From Neobacillus sp. PS2-9 (GTDB lineage: Bacteria > Bacillota > Bacilli > Bacillales > Cytobacillaceae): DNA of 64,000 nt. Numbering within the stretch: position 1 is the stretch's first letter; each line of letters opens with the position of its first letter. This document shows positions 26,292 through 35,508 of this stretch, in pieces. The notes under the pieces are model-generated. The model had not been told where the DNA came from. It saw only the letters and a program-made list of their open reading frames with translations, and ran no database searches. The stretch is taken from NCBI RefSeq assembly GCF_030915525.1, contig NZ_CP133269.1:2391001-2455000 (forward strand). The letters run 5' to 3'. The translations under genes and the position numbers were made by a program.

Positions 26292-28580
26292 ATGGCCATT
26301 AAGGTACAAGAAGAGCTTGATTCTGTTTTGGAATCTATTAATCAAGCTGAACAGAAATTTAACATTGATGCTTCTGATTTTAAAAAGCATATAAATCAGT
26401 TGGGAGGAACAGACACAGACGTTAATAAGCAAGCACTATTCTATGCAGTTAACCAAATAGCACTAGATCAACCCGATTGGACTTTCGTGGCTGCTAGCTT
26501 GTATTTGCAGGAATTATATTGTGAGGCAGCAAAAAATCGGGGATATGAATCCACAAAAAAATATGGAAAATTTTATGTGCTCATTAAAATACTAACGGAT
26601 TTAGGAATCTATTCTAGTGACTTACTAACCCTATATAGTAAAGATGAAATACATAGTATAGCAAAAGAGATCAGTCAAGATCAGGACCACTTGTTTAATT
26701 ACATAGGATTATTCCTATTTGCAGATCGTTACCTTGCACGGGATTATGAACGGAACGTCTATGAGCTTCCTCAAGAGCGTTTCATGATTATTGCTATGAC
26801 GCTTATGAAGTATGAAAAGAAGTCCATTCGCTTAAGTCTAGTAAAAGAGGCATATTGGGCTTTAAGCAACTTATATATGACGGTCGCAACCCCTACATTA
26901 GCAAATGCAGGAAAAAGCGTTGGTCAGCTTTCCTCATGTTTTATTGACACAGTCAATGATTCCCTCGATAGCATTTATTTAAATAATTGGGATATTGCCA
27001 GGTTGAGTAAAGATGGTGGGGGAATTGGAATCTATTATGGTAAGGTTCGTGCTTTAGGTTCCGATATTAAGAAATTTAGAGGAAACTCTTCCGGTATTGT
27101 CCCATGGATCAAGTTAGTAAATGATACTGCTGTAAGTGTTGACCAATTAGGTCAGCGGCAGGGAGCCATCGCTGTATATTTGGATATATTTCATAAAGAT
27201 ATTATGAATGGATTCCTTGACTTAAAAACAAATAATGGAGATGAGCGCCGGAAAGCCCATGATATTTTTACCGGGGTTTCTATCCCGGACTTATTTATGC
27301 AAAAACTTGAAGAAAAAGATGATAACGGTAGAAGTATTGGAGAATGGCATACGTTTTGTCCACATGAGGTAAAACAGATCATGGGCTGGAAAGATGAAAA
27401 GGGTAATCTTCTTGGATTGGAAGATTTTTATGATGAAAGTGATCACAAATATTTTACCGAGAAATATGAGGAGGCGGTAAGTAACCCACTTCTTCCACGT
27501 AAAACATATCGAGCTATGGATATTATGGCACGAATTATGGTTTCACAACTAGAAACTGGAACTCCATACATGTTTTACCGTGATGAAGTGAACAGGAAAA
27601 ATCCGAATAAACATCTTTTAGGCAAGGGTCGTACTTCAATCTATTGCAGTAACTTATGTACCGAAATTACGCAAAATATGTCACCTACAACGATCGTTAA
27701 CGAATTTCAGGACGAAGAGGGAAACATCGTAATGGTACGTAAACCAGGTGATTTTGTTGTTTGTAATTTATCCTCTGTTAATCTTGCAAAAGCTGTACCA
27801 GCGAATGTCTTAGAACGACTAATACGGATCCAGGTAAGAATGTTAGACAATGTCATTGACTTAAATACAATCTCAGTGGGGCAAGCACAGATTACGAATA
27901 AAAAGTTTAGAGCCGTTGGCCTTGGCACGTTTGGTTGGCACCATCTTCTTGCACTAAAGGGAATTCAATGGGAATCCTATGCTGCCGTTCATTTTGCAGA
28001 TGTATTATATGAAGACATTGCTTTTTACACCATTCGGTCTTCAATGGAACTAGCAAAAGAGAAAGGGGCGTATAGTCAGTTTAGCGGTTCTGAGTGGCAA
28101 ACCGGTGACTATTTTACACGTAGAAATTACCAGACAGATAGGTGGAATGATTTAAAGAGGAAAGTAGCTATTCATGGACTTCGAAATGGGTGGCTTATGG
28201 CTATTGCACCAAACTCTTCAACAGCAAAAATTGGTGGTTCAACAGATGGAATTGATCCTATCTATTCGGTGGAATACGCTGAAGAGAAGAAAAATTTTAA
28301 ATTTAAAGTGACAGCACCTGACCTAAATCATCATACTTACACTTATTATCGTCGTGTAAGGCATGAAATTGATCAAGTTTGGAGTATCAAACAGAATGCT
28401 GCTCGTGGACGTCATATTGATCAGGCAATTAGTTTCAATCTTTATGTTCGACATGACATAAAAGCGAAAGATTTATTAAATCTTCATTTGGAATCTTGGA
28501 AGCAGGGGCTTAAGACAACTTATTATGTAAGAAGCACAACACAAGCTGAAATAGAAGAATGCGAGGCGTGTCATAGTTAA
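26292..28580 (+). CDS. nrdE: Class I ribonucleotide reductase alpha subunit
   Basis: Large catalytic subunit that reduces ribonucleotides to deoxyribonucleotides. Length is 762. The redox pair is Cys 216 (QLSSCFIDT) and Cys 490 (VVCNLSSVN), the thiyl-radical Cys is 455 with Glu 457 (SNLCTEI), and the C-terminal shuttle pair is CEAC at 757-760. The motif PNSSTAKIGGSTDGIDPIYS is present. The N-terminus lacks a full ATP-cone, so overall allosteric control may be reduced, as in class Ib. It follows a cobalamin riboswitch although the enzyme itself needs no B12. The beta subunit follows 15 bp downstream. Confidence 0.92.
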   Translation: MAIKVQEELDSVLESINQAEQKFNIDASDFKKHINQLGGTDTDVNKQALFYAVNQIALDQPDWTFVAASLYLQELYCEAAKNRGYESTKKYGKFYVLIKILTDLGIYSSDLLTLYSKDEIHSIAKEISQDQDHLFNYIGLFLFADRYLARDYERNVYELPQERFMIIAMTLMKYEKKSIRLSLVKEAYWALSNLYMTVATPTLANAGKSVGQLSSCFIDTVNDSLDSIYLNNWDIARLSKDGGGIGIYYGKVRALGSDIKKFRGNSSGIVPWIKLVNDTAVSVDQLGQRQGAIAVYLDIFHKDIMNGFLDLKTNNGDERRKAHDIFTGVSIPDLFMQKLEEKDDNGRSIGEWHTFCPHEVKQIMGWKDEKGNLLGLEDFYDESDHKYFTEKYEEAVSNPLLPRKTYRAMDIMARIMVSQLETGTPYMFYRDEVNRKNPNKHLLGKGRTSIYCSNLCTEITQNMSPTTIVNEFQDEEGNIVMVRKPGDFVVCNLSSVNLAKAVPANVLERLIRIQVRMLDNVIDLNTISVGQAQITNKKFRAVGLGTFGWHHLLALKGIQWESYAAVHFADVLYEDIAFYTIRSSMELAKEKGAYSQFSGSEWQTGDYFTRRNYQTDRWNDLKRKVAIHGLRNGWLMAIAPNSSTAKIGGSTDGIDPIYSVEYAEEKKNFKFKVTAPDLNHHTYTYYRRVRHEIDQVWSIKQNAARGRHIDQAISFNLYVRHDIKAKDLLNLHLESWKQGLKTTYYVRSTTQAEIEECEACHS

Positions 28581-28595
28581 TGGGAGGAGAGCTTA

Positions 28596-29642
28596 ATGGA
28601 CATTCATTCACCTTTATTAAAAGTTAAACTACTAAATCCGAAGTTTCCAAATAAAACGACAGGAATAATTAACGGGCAGTCTTCAGGATTGCTTAACTGG
28701 AATGATATCGCTTACCCACAAATGTACGATTTGTATCAAACATTATTATCAAATTTTTGGAAAGCACAGGAAATAATTATGCAAGATGATGTTAAGCAGT
28801 GGGACCAACTTAGCTTAACAGAGAAAGATGTATTTTTGCGTATTAATACACAACTGGCCTCATTGGACAGCCTGCAAACACCAACGATGTGCCAAGTGAT
28901 GGATTATGTGTCAGATTCAAGTATGAAAGCCATATTTGCGGTGATTGCACAGCAGGAGGCGGTTCATAACGAATCATATTCCTATATTCTAAGTTCTCTT
29001 GTACCTTTAAGTGAGCAAAATGACCGATTCAATCAAGCTAAAAGTGATCCGATAGTGCAAAAAAGAAATCAACTCATATTAAATTCTTATGAAAGCTTTC
29101 GAGAAAATCCTACTCCGCAAAATCTATTTGAATTAGGTGTGAATTCTATCAATCTGGAGGGTATTTATTTTTATGCAGGCTTTGCTTTTTTTTATTATCT
29201 TGCCGGACAGCAAAAAATGTTAAAGACAAGCACAATGATTAGCTATATTCAACGTGATGAAATGCAACATGCTTATTTTATGGCTCAGTTTTTACGCATC
29301 CTTTTAACAGAGAATCCAAAACTAAATAATGATTCAAATATTGAATATATTTATCATACAGTTGGACAGGCTGTTGAGCTAGAAAAAGAATGGGCTCGTG
29401 TGATTTTCCAAGATATAGATAGAATTAATATAAATCAGTATGAGGAGTACACCGAATATCTTGCTAATAAACGTCTACGTCAGCTTGGTTTGCAAAATCT
29501 CTACGTGGACAGAAGCAATCCAATGCCGTGGATTCATGTTTTCAGTGATGAAATGATGAATGAAACAAAGTCCGATTTTTTTGAGCAGAAATCAAGGACC
29601 TATGCAAAGGTTACCCAATCCAATGGATTTGATGAATTATGA
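28596..29642 (+). CDS. nrdF: Class I ribonucleotide reductase beta subunit
   Basis: Radical-generating small subunit with a dimetal site. Ligand helices are recognisable: ASLDSLQTP, QQEAVHNESYSYIL, INLEGIYFYAGFAFFYYLA and RDEMQHAYFMAQFLR. Length is 348. GGGAGGAGAG precedes the ATG at 28596. The stop overlaps the flavodoxin start (ATGA), so all three genes form one riboswitch-controlled operon. Whether the metal is Fe or Mn cannot be read from sequence; the adjacent flavodoxin would fit Mn activation. Confidence 0.92.
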   Translation: MDIHSPLLKVKLLNPKFPNKTTGIINGQSSGLLNWNDIAYPQMYDLYQTLLSNFWKAQEIIMQDDVKQWDQLSLTEKDVFLRINTQLASLDSLQTPTMCQVMDYVSDSSMKAIFAVIAQQEAVHNESYSYILSSLVPLSEQNDRFNQAKSDPIVQKRNQLILNSYESFRENPTPQNLFELGVNSINLEGIYFYAGFAFFYYLAGQQKMLKTSTMISYIQRDEMQHAYFMAQFLRILLTENPKLNNDSNIEYIYHTVGQAVELEKEWARVIFQDIDRININQYEEYTEYLANKRLRQLGLQNLYVDRSNPMPWIHVFSDEMMNETKSDFFEQKSRTYAKVTQSNGFDEL

Positions 29643-30109
29643 AAATAGCTATCGTGTATTCTTCCAAAACGGGGAATACAGAAGAATTAGTTCATTTGAT
29701 TCAAGAGTTATTCAATAGGAAGAAAGTTGTTGTTAAACTTTTTAGAATTGAGCAATTTCCAATCAATGATTTAAGTAACTATGAAGCTATTGTGATTGGA
29801 ACCTATACGTGGGGAAATGGAAATATACCACATGAAATGATGGGCATTTTTCGTGCTTTTAAAACAGAAGACGTGAAGAATATTGTTACTGCAGTTGTCG
29901 GGACAGGTGACAGTGGCTATCTAAATTTTTGCGGGGCTGTTGATGAATTTAAAACTATGCTTTATTATCACACTCATTTAGCTGTTACACTTAAAATTGA
30001 GGTTTCACCTCAGAAGAAAGACTTGAGCCGTTGCATACGGTTTGTTGAAATTGTATTGGAAAAAGTCCTACTTTATCGAAGTGATCTAAAGATAAAGAGT
30101 AAAAAGTAA
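29639..30109 (+). CDS. Flavodoxin in the ribonucleotide reductase operon
   Basis: A 156-residue flavodoxin with the FMN phosphate loop SSKTGNTEE near residue 8 and the isoalloxazine-binding segments TYTWGNGNIP and GTGDSGYLNFCGAV. It overlaps the beta-subunit gene and probably supplies electrons or oxidant for assembling the beta-subunit cofactor, the job NrdI does elsewhere. It is longer than classical NrdI, so that role is inferred from position. The 3' end runs into a heptanucleotide tandem repeat. Confidence 0.85.
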   Translation: MKIAIVYSSKTGNTEELVHLIQELFNRKKVVVKLFRIEQFPINDLSNYEAIVIGTYTWGNGNIPHEMMGIFRAFKTEDVKNIVTAVVGTGDSGYLNFCGAVDEFKTMLYYHTHLAVTLKIEVSPQKKDLSRCIRFVEIVLEKVLLYRSDLKIKSKK

Positions 30110-30126
30110 AAAGTAAAAAGTAAAAC
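30099..30126 (+). repeat. Heptanucleotide tandem repeat (GTAAAAA)
   Basis: Three exact GTAAAAA units and one GTAAAAC unit. The flavodoxin stop codon lies in the second unit, so changes in unit number would alter only its last residues. Confidence 0.8.
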
Positions 30127-30159
30127 AAGAAGAGGTTGCAATTGAGGCAACCTCTTCTT
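30127..30159. terminator. Bidirectional terminator
   Basis: Perfect 13-bp stem AAGAAGAGGTTGC / GCAACCTCTTCTT between the convergent flavodoxin and pepF genes. Confidence 0.85.
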
Positions 30160-30165
30160 AAATAA

Positions 30166-31980
30166 CTACTTAAATGATTCTTCTAATTCATCTATCAATG
30201 AACCTACAAAAGCCACAGCTCTAATGATAGGTTCTGGTGTAGACATATCAATTCCGGCATGTCTCAACAACTCAAGTGGCTCCATTGTTCCACCTGCACG
30301 CAGTACATCTAACCATCTATCTACGGCAGGCTGGCCTTCTTCTTGAATCATTTGCGCGACAGCTGTTGATGCAGTTAACCCTGCAGAATAGGTGTATGGA
30401 TATAATCCCATGTAATAGTGTGGTTGGCGCATCCAAGTTAAGCTTGCTCCTTCATCTATTACAACCGTATCTCCCCAAAACTCGGTAAGAACGGATTTGG
30501 TTACTTCTGTTAATATTTTAGCTGTTAGTGCTTTTCCATCTTCAGCAAGAGTGTATATTCTACGTTGATATTCCGCTTCAAGTAAATGGGTGACAAAATT
30601 ATGATAATAGGTTCCTAGCAGTTGAAGAACAACCCAACGGCGCATTTGTTTATCTTTATATTTATTGAGTAAATGCTGGCCTAATAGCATTTCGTTCATA
30701 GTTGATGGTGCTTCTACAAAATACATTGAAGGGCGCACATTCATTATTCGTTGATTTTTATTGGCTAAAAAGAAATGTCCTGCATGCCCAAATTCATGTG
30801 TTAAGGTAAAGCAGCCACGCATATTATCCTGCCAAGTAATAAGGATATATGGATGAGACCCATACGGGCTAGAGCAAAAAGCTCCTGTGGATTTGCCAAC
30901 ATTATCTGCTAAGTCAACCCATCTTTCTTTAAACCCTCTTTCCATGATTTCGGAATATTCAGGACCCATTATCTTTAAAGAATCCAATATGAGTTGGCTC
31001 GCCTCTTCATATGTAGTTTTTGGATCGAAGTCTGGGTCAAGTGGTGCTTTCAAATCACAAAAAAGCATTTGCGGAAGACCAAGAACTTTTTGTTTTAATT
31101 GGGCAAACCGCCTCATATGTGGGGCAAGTTCTTTATATATAATGTCTATTTGGTTATTATACATCTCCAATGTTACCTGCTGGGGCTCAAGCAACATATG
31201 GGTAACGGACTCGTAATTCCGTAAGTGTGCAAGAGTGACTTGCTTCTTTACCTCTGTAGCATAGGTTGCAGCCATCGTATTTGTGTACTTTTTTAAAGTT
31301 TCAACAAAAGAGTAATAGGCCTTTCTTCGAACCTCTGTATTTGCTGAGAATTCGTAGCGGCTCTCAAATAAAGCAAACGAAACAGGCAATTCCTGACCAC
31401 TTTCATCTTTTATCGGAGAAAAATCCATATCCGCCAATTTTGTCATTTGGTAGATTTGATATGGGGCTCCTTGAAGTTCACCTAAAGCAGCAAGCGCTTC
31501 CTCTGTTTCAGGAGAAAGTCTATGTTTTTTCGTTTCTAGAAGCTCCACTAAATTTTTTCGGAAGGCATCAAGACCAGGTTCCTCTAAAATGTATTTTTCG
31601 ACAACTCCTTCCTCAAGGGCAAGAATTTCAGAATGAATGAACGATAAAGCAGCGATACTTTTCGTTCGTAATGCTGAAAATTTTGCTGAATTTTCCTGAT
31701 TAACTGGGTCAGTTCCATCTGCGGATTGTTTAAGGTTCGCATATGTCCAAGCTTTTGTAATTTTCATGGAAAGCTGTTCCTGTGCACATAAGCAGTCTAA
31801 TAATGCCTTTGCACCTGTATGTAAAGTCCCCTTAAATTGGTCAAACTTGTTTATCTCATGGTCAATTGCTATTAGTTCCTCTTCCCATGACTGTTCTGAG
31901 GGGAATAAGTCATCCAGATTCCATGTCAAATCTTCTGGTACTTCTGAGCGGGTTAACCGTTTTGCTACTGTTTTTTTCAT
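30166..31980 (-). CDS. pepF: Oligoendopeptidase F (M3 metallopeptidase)
   Basis: Cytosolic zinc endopeptidase that degrades short peptides. The 604 residues match the family, and the zinc motif HEFGH is in FTLTHEFGHAGHFFLA with the third ligand region VEAPSTMNEMLLG downstream. The N-terminal helical domain begins EVPEDLTWNLDDLFPSE, typical of PepF. GGAGGAGACTAG precedes the ATG. It is a single gene with its own terminator. Confidence 0.93.
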   Translation of the reverse strand: MKKTVAKRLTRSEVPEDLTWNLDDLFPSEQSWEEELIAIDHEINKFDQFKGTLHTGAKALLDCLCAQEQLSMKITKAWTYANLKQSADGTDPVNQENSAKFSALRTKSIAALSFIHSEILALEEGVVEKYILEEPGLDAFRKNLVELLETKKHRLSPETEEALAALGELQGAPYQIYQMTKLADMDFSPIKDESGQELPVSFALFESRYEFSANTEVRRKAYYSFVETLKKYTNTMAATYATEVKKQVTLAHLRNYESVTHMLLEPQQVTLEMYNNQIDIIYKELAPHMRRFAQLKQKVLGLPQMLFCDLKAPLDPDFDPKTTYEEASQLILDSLKIMGPEYSEIMERGFKERWVDLADNVGKSTGAFCSSPYGSHPYILITWQDNMRGCFTLTHEFGHAGHFFLANKNQRIMNVRPSMYFVEAPSTMNEMLLGQHLLNKYKDKQMRRWVVLQLLGTYYHNFVTHLLEAEYQRRIYTLAEDGKALTAKILTEVTKSVLTEFWGDTVVIDEGASLTWMRQPHYYMGLYPYTYSAGLTASTAVAQMIQEEGQPAVDRWLDVLRAGGTMEPLELLRHAGIDMSTPEPIIRAVAFVGSLIDELEESFK

Positions 31981-32131
31981 CTAGTCTCCTCCTAACATTC
32001 TTTCGAGCTACTAAATTTATCATATATTATTAGAAAATTAAGTCAAATAATAACTAATAAACCAACTTTATGGTTTTCCTAATTTTTTGACTATTTATTG
32101 ACCATTTATTTTTTTGAATGATATCATGTTA

Positions 32132-32146
32132 ATGGAAACGCTTACT
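32132..32146 (+). promoter_or_regulatory. cre-like box
   Basis: ATGGAAACGCTTACT matches WTGNAARCGNWWNCA except for the last base. It lies 20 bp before the alpha-hydroxyacid oxidase start, a position suited to CcpA repression. Confidence 0.45.
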
Positions 32147-32166
32147 GTAAAAGGGGGTATACCACG

Positions 32167-33318
32167 ATGGGTTTCGGTAATCAAGTCCAATTTAAAGTTT
32201 ATCAAGGAATAGAGAATAATATTGTTCCAGTTTCATATGAAGAGTTAGAGGCTAAGGCTAAAGAGCAACTTGAGGCAAAACCATATCACTACGTTGCCGC
32301 ATCTGCTGGTGCTGAAGTAACAGCAAGGAACAATAATAAGTCATTTGAAAAGTGGCATATTGTCCCACGCATGTTAAGTGATACCTCATCAAGAGATCTA
32401 AGTATCGAGCTGTTTGGCAAAAAACTTCAGTATCCTTTTTTGCTCGCACCAATAGGAGTTCAATCGATTGTCCATCCTGAAGGCGAACTAGCAACAGCAC
32501 GGGCCGCAGCGAGCATGGGTATCCCGCTCATAGCAAGTACTGCTTCTACATACAGTCTTGAAAAAATCTCTGCAGAAATGGGTGTAGGGGATAGATGGTT
32601 TCAGCTGTATTGGAGTAGCGACAGGGAAATTGCTGCAAGTATGGTAAAAAGAGCAGAGGCAGCGGGATATAGTGCTATAGTGATTACACTTGATACCCCA
32701 ATGATGGCATGGCGTGAAAAAGATATTGAACATGCATATTTGCCGTTTTTAGAAGCAGAAGGTATTGGTAACTATTTGGAAGATCCTGTTTTTTGTTCAC
32801 GCTTAGAAAAGTCCCCAAAAGAGGATATGAAATCCGCCATCAGGCTTTGGGCACAAGTATTCGGAAATCCATCTTTAAGCTGGAAAGACATAGAATTTAT
32901 TAAAGGACAAACCTCACTGCCAATTTTGTTAAAAGGTATTTTACATCCTGAAGATGCGAAGCTGGCATTAATTCATGGTGTGGATGGAATCATTGTGAGC
33001 AATCATGGAGGCAGGCAGGTCGATGGAGCCATTCCGGCCATTGATGCATTACCTGATATTGTAGAAATTGTCGGAGGCCAAATCCCAGTCTTAATGGACA
33101 GTGGGATTAGAAGAGGCTCTGATATTGTTAAAGCCATTGCGCTAGGTGCCAAAGCGGTATTGGTAGGTCGACCTTATATGTATGGATTAGCTTTGGCTGG
33201 AGAAGAAGGAGTGAAACAGGTACTCCGTAATTTGATTGCAGATTTTGACTTAACCCTTGCTTTATCAGGGAAAAGTTCGGTAAGCGAGTTAAATCGTGAT
33301 TTATTAAGAAAAATATAA
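32167..33318 (+). CDS. FMN-dependent alpha-hydroxyacid oxidase (lactate oxidase/monooxygenase-like)
   Basis: TIM-barrel flavoenzyme oxidising an L-2-hydroxyacid such as lactate. Length is 383. The catalytic His and Arg are in IIVSNHGGRQVDGAIPA, and the FMN phosphate region is LMDSGIRRGSDIVKAIALGAKAVLVGRPYMYG. The LMO-like N-terminus (ASAGAEVTARNN) is present. AAGGGGGT precedes the ATG. A hotdog thioesterase follows 19 bp downstream, so the two are probably co-transcribed. The exact substrate is open. Confidence 0.87.
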   Translation: MGFGNQVQFKVYQGIENNIVPVSYEELEAKAKEQLEAKPYHYVAASAGAEVTARNNNKSFEKWHIVPRMLSDTSSRDLSIELFGKKLQYPFLLAPIGVQSIVHPEGELATARAAASMGIPLIASTASTYSLEKISAEMGVGDRWFQLYWSSDREIAASMVKRAEAAGYSAIVITLDTPMMAWREKDIEHAYLPFLEAEGIGNYLEDPVFCSRLEKSPKEDMKSAIRLWAQVFGNPSLSWKDIEFIKGQTSLPILLKGILHPEDAKLALIHGVDGIIVSNHGGRQVDGAIPAIDALPDIVEIVGGQIPVLMDSGIRRGSDIVKAIALGAKAVLVGRPYMYGLALAGEEGVKQVLRNLIADFDLTLALSGKSSVSELNRDLLRKI

Positions 33319-33337
33319 CGTAATGGGGGAGAAAACA

Positions 33338-33823
33338 GTGGAAAAAAATATAGTAGTAGCCATTCAAGATGAGTACCCAGATGATTTTGCTTGGTGTTAC
33401 GGCTGTGGCAGATTAAATGAAGAGGGGCACCATTTTCGTACTTGTTGGCAAGGGGAGAAGACGGTAACAATTTTTAGTCCAGAGGCAAGACATCTAGCAC
33501 TTCCGGGATTTGTCTATGGCGGAATTGTTGCGTCGTTAATCGATTGTCATGGGACGGGAACCGCATCATTGGCCCTTCACCGAAAGAATGGTCATGAACC
33601 GGGTGAAGGAGCAGAGCCACCTCGATTTGTCACTGCTTCACTGAACGTAAACTTTATTAAGCCAACTCCCCATGGCGTGCCTCTGAAGGCAGTTGGAACA
33701 GTACACGAGATTCACCCAAAGAAATATAAGGTTGAAACAGAGGTTTATGCCAATGATACACTCTGTGCTCGTGGTGAGGTTATTGCGGTCGTCATGCCAA
33801 GCACATTTTTAAAAAATGAATAA
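33338..33823 (+). CDS. PaaI-like hotdog thioesterase
   Basis: A 161-residue hotdog-fold protein of the PaaI/YiiD type, likely hydrolysing acyl-CoA. CYGCGRLNEEGHHFRTCW near the start, then GFVYGGIVASLIDCHGTGTASLA and FVTASLNVNFIKPTPHGVPL mark the fold. The GTG at 33338 follows GGGGGAG at good spacing; the ATG at 33323 overlaps that ribosome site and is less likely. It is paired with the hydroxyacid oxidase upstream. Confidence 0.8.
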   Translation: MEKNIVVAIQDEYPDDFAWCYGCGRLNEEGHHFRTCWQGEKTVTIFSPEARHLALPGFVYGGIVASLIDCHGTGTASLALHRKNGHEPGEGAEPPRFVTASLNVNFIKPTPHGVPLKAVGTVHEIHPKKYKVETEVYANDTLCARGEVIAVVMPSTFLKNE

Positions 33824-33836
33824 TCTAAATAGCAAG

Positions 33837-33873
33837 GGGCTGACTCAAAACTAAGAGTCAGTCTATTTTTTTG
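33837..33873 (+). terminator. Rho-independent terminator
   Basis: CTGACTC / GAGTCAG stem and a T run after the thioesterase gene. Confidence 0.75.
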
Positions 33874-33969
33874 AAAATTTGTCATCAAAATGAAATGTTG
33901 TCTATTGAAACAAATGGAGCCTTCTAGCCGTCAAATAAAGTAGGAGCTTATTGCTTGGGAGGTTAACAG

Positions 33970-34356
33970 ATGGGGAAGATGAAAAACTTAGTCATTACCT
34001 TAGTGATTATTTTTGCCCTTGGTTCCGGTTTGGTGATGAGTCCATTTGGATCGGCCATTTATCAAGAAGGAAATCCACTGCCAATCCTTGTGTCTGCAAT
34101 CAAACTTCAATTTTCTGAGTCAAATTATGCACAGTTCTCTAAAACAGATAAAAGAAGCAGGTACTTGTCAGAAAAAAAGGGTAATGATGGCTACTTAGTT
34201 GTGCAAGAATTTATGAAATCAAAAGGATGGTCGTTTCAAGAGCAAATGGGTTCTGGATTGATTTTTACCAAAAATGGAGAAGATGCTGTGGTGGAAGTCC
34301 GACAATACTCTAGACATTATTTTATTTGGGAGATTCAGAAGGCGTTTTTTCAGTAG
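33970..34356 (+). CDS. Hypothetical exported or membrane-anchored protein
   Basis: A 128-residue protein with an N-terminal hydrophobic signal or anchor (NLVITLVIIFALGSGLVM) and a soluble C-terminal domain ending HYFIWEIQKAFFQ. GGGAGG lies upstream of the ATG. No family is recognised. It is flanked by terminators, so it is monocistronic. Confidence 0.65.
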   Translation: MGKMKNLVITLVIIFALGSGLVMSPFGSAIYQEGNPLPILVSAIKLQFSESNYAQFSKTDKRSRYLSEKKGNDGYLVVQEFMKSKGWSFQEQMGSGLIFTKNGEDAVVEVRQYSRHYFIWEIQKAFFQ

Positions 34357-34385
34357 TATATTCATTCATAAACATATACATAGGA

Positions 34386-34416
34386 AGACCCCTAATCGTT
34401 TAGAATAGGGGTTTTC
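34386..34416. terminator. Bidirectional terminator
   Basis: ACCCCTA / TAGGGGT stem with a T-rich tail on the plus side (GGGGTTTTCG), between convergent genes. Confidence 0.65.
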
Positions 34417-34423
34417 GTTCGTA

Positions 34424-35323
34424 TCAATCCTCAAGTTGACTAAAGTAGTCTTTAACCAACTTTTCCAATGGTGGAAGTTCTTTAGCCAGATAATTATTCT
34501 CTTTAAGAGTATAAAGAGCACTTTCAGTAATAAATTTGCGGGGTACACCTGAATGTAATAATTCATCAATAATAAAATCCAGCAGTTCAATAAATTTAGC
34601 CTGTTCTGCTTCATTAGAAATATGCTTTGCAATCGTTTTTCTTAATGTGACAGAGTGCTGAAGAAGTTGAGTTTTAAATCCCTTATCATTTTTTTGGCAG
34701 CCAGGAAGCCATTTTTCAATCAGTTCTGGTTGAAGCAATTGATCATTGGATTCGACTACATCTTCCACCATTTTCACTAGGCGGCTAACACTATAACGTA
34801 CTACTTGATTGACTTTTTCTCCTGTTTCATACGCCATTCGATTGTAATGTACATTTATTTGGAGAATTCCCTGAAACATTATTGCGCAATCTAACAAATA
34901 AGGTCTTTTGTCCTCACCAAAAATTTCAATAAAACGCTTATAGTACCAGTTAAGAGAATTTAAGCGACTACGCAGAATAAACTGTTTAAGGTCATTATCA
35001 TTCGAGGCCATTACTTCTTCAAATAAAGCAATTAATTTATTTTTTCTATTTGTAATCATTTGCAATTCAATCTGTTTAATAAATATTTCAATATCTGAAG
35101 GATCCTGACCGACAAGTAAGTCATTTTTTTCCTTCTCCAGCTTTTTGTGAATGGATTTGTAGATTCCGATTAATAATTCATTCTTTGAAGAAAAATAATT
35201 ATAAAATGTACCCTTTGAAATACCGCTGTAATCTAAAATGTCTTGAATAGATGTCGCTTGGAAACCCTTTTCAATAAATAATTGGTGGGCAGAATGAATA
35301 ACATTTTGTTTCCGATTGTACAT
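34424..35323 (-). CDS. TetR-family regulator divergent from an MFS pump
   Basis: DNA-binding repressor with the helix-turn-helix block FQATSIQDILDYSGISKGTFYNYFSSKNELL at residues ~22-52. At 299 residues it is about 100 longer than a usual TetR protein; the extra length is a large helical ligand domain ending in a C-terminal extension (LDFIIDELLHSGVPRKF). It is transcribed away from the DHA2-type efflux pump and probably represses it and itself through the intervening palindrome. Confidence 0.85.
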   Translation of the reverse strand: MYNRKQNVIHSAHQLFIEKGFQATSIQDILDYSGISKGTFYNYFSSKNELLIGIYKSIHKKLEKEKNDLLVGQDPSDIEIFIKQIELQMITNRKNKLIALFEEVMASNDNDLKQFILRSRLNSLNWYYKRFIEIFGEDKRPYLLDCAIMFQGILQINVHYNRMAYETGEKVNQVVRYSVSRLVKMVEDVVESNDQLLQPELIEKWLPGCQKNDKGFKTQLLQHSVTLRKTIAKHISNEAEQAKFIELLDFIIDELLHSGVPRKFITESALYTLKENNYLAKELPPLEKLVKDYFSQLED

Positions 35324-35344
35324 ATAATCACCCTAAAATGGATT

Positions 35345-35372
35345 TGTACTGACTGTATAAAAATATAGTACA
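35345..35372. promoter_or_regulatory. Candidate TetR operator
   Basis: TGTACT (35345-35350) and AGTACA (35367-35372) form a dyad around an A/T-rich centre in the divergent tetR/MFS promoter region. It is the only obvious palindrome there. Confidence 0.35.
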
Positions 35373-35508
35373 TTATTTATAGATTCTTTACAAACCCATA
35401 AATTTGTAGATATTTTTAATTGCAAAAATTGAACTCGCAGTATATTATTATGTAAGTGTGAAACAGGGGTATAAAAAACTGAACTAAAAGTTTATAGGGG
35501 GAAATTCA

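Noticed and set aside
30099-30126. Short tandem repeat considered as a CRISPR or contingency locus
   Set aside because: Only four 7-bp units without spacers, overlapping a stop codon; no phase-variation target is apparent.
31266-31640. 124-residue plus-strand frame opposite pepF
   Set aside because: Antisense to a well-supported peptidase, with no ribosome site or family pattern.
34366-34632. 88-residue minus-strand frame in the TetR gene 3' end
   Set aside because: Shadow frame inside the TetR coding region and across its terminator.
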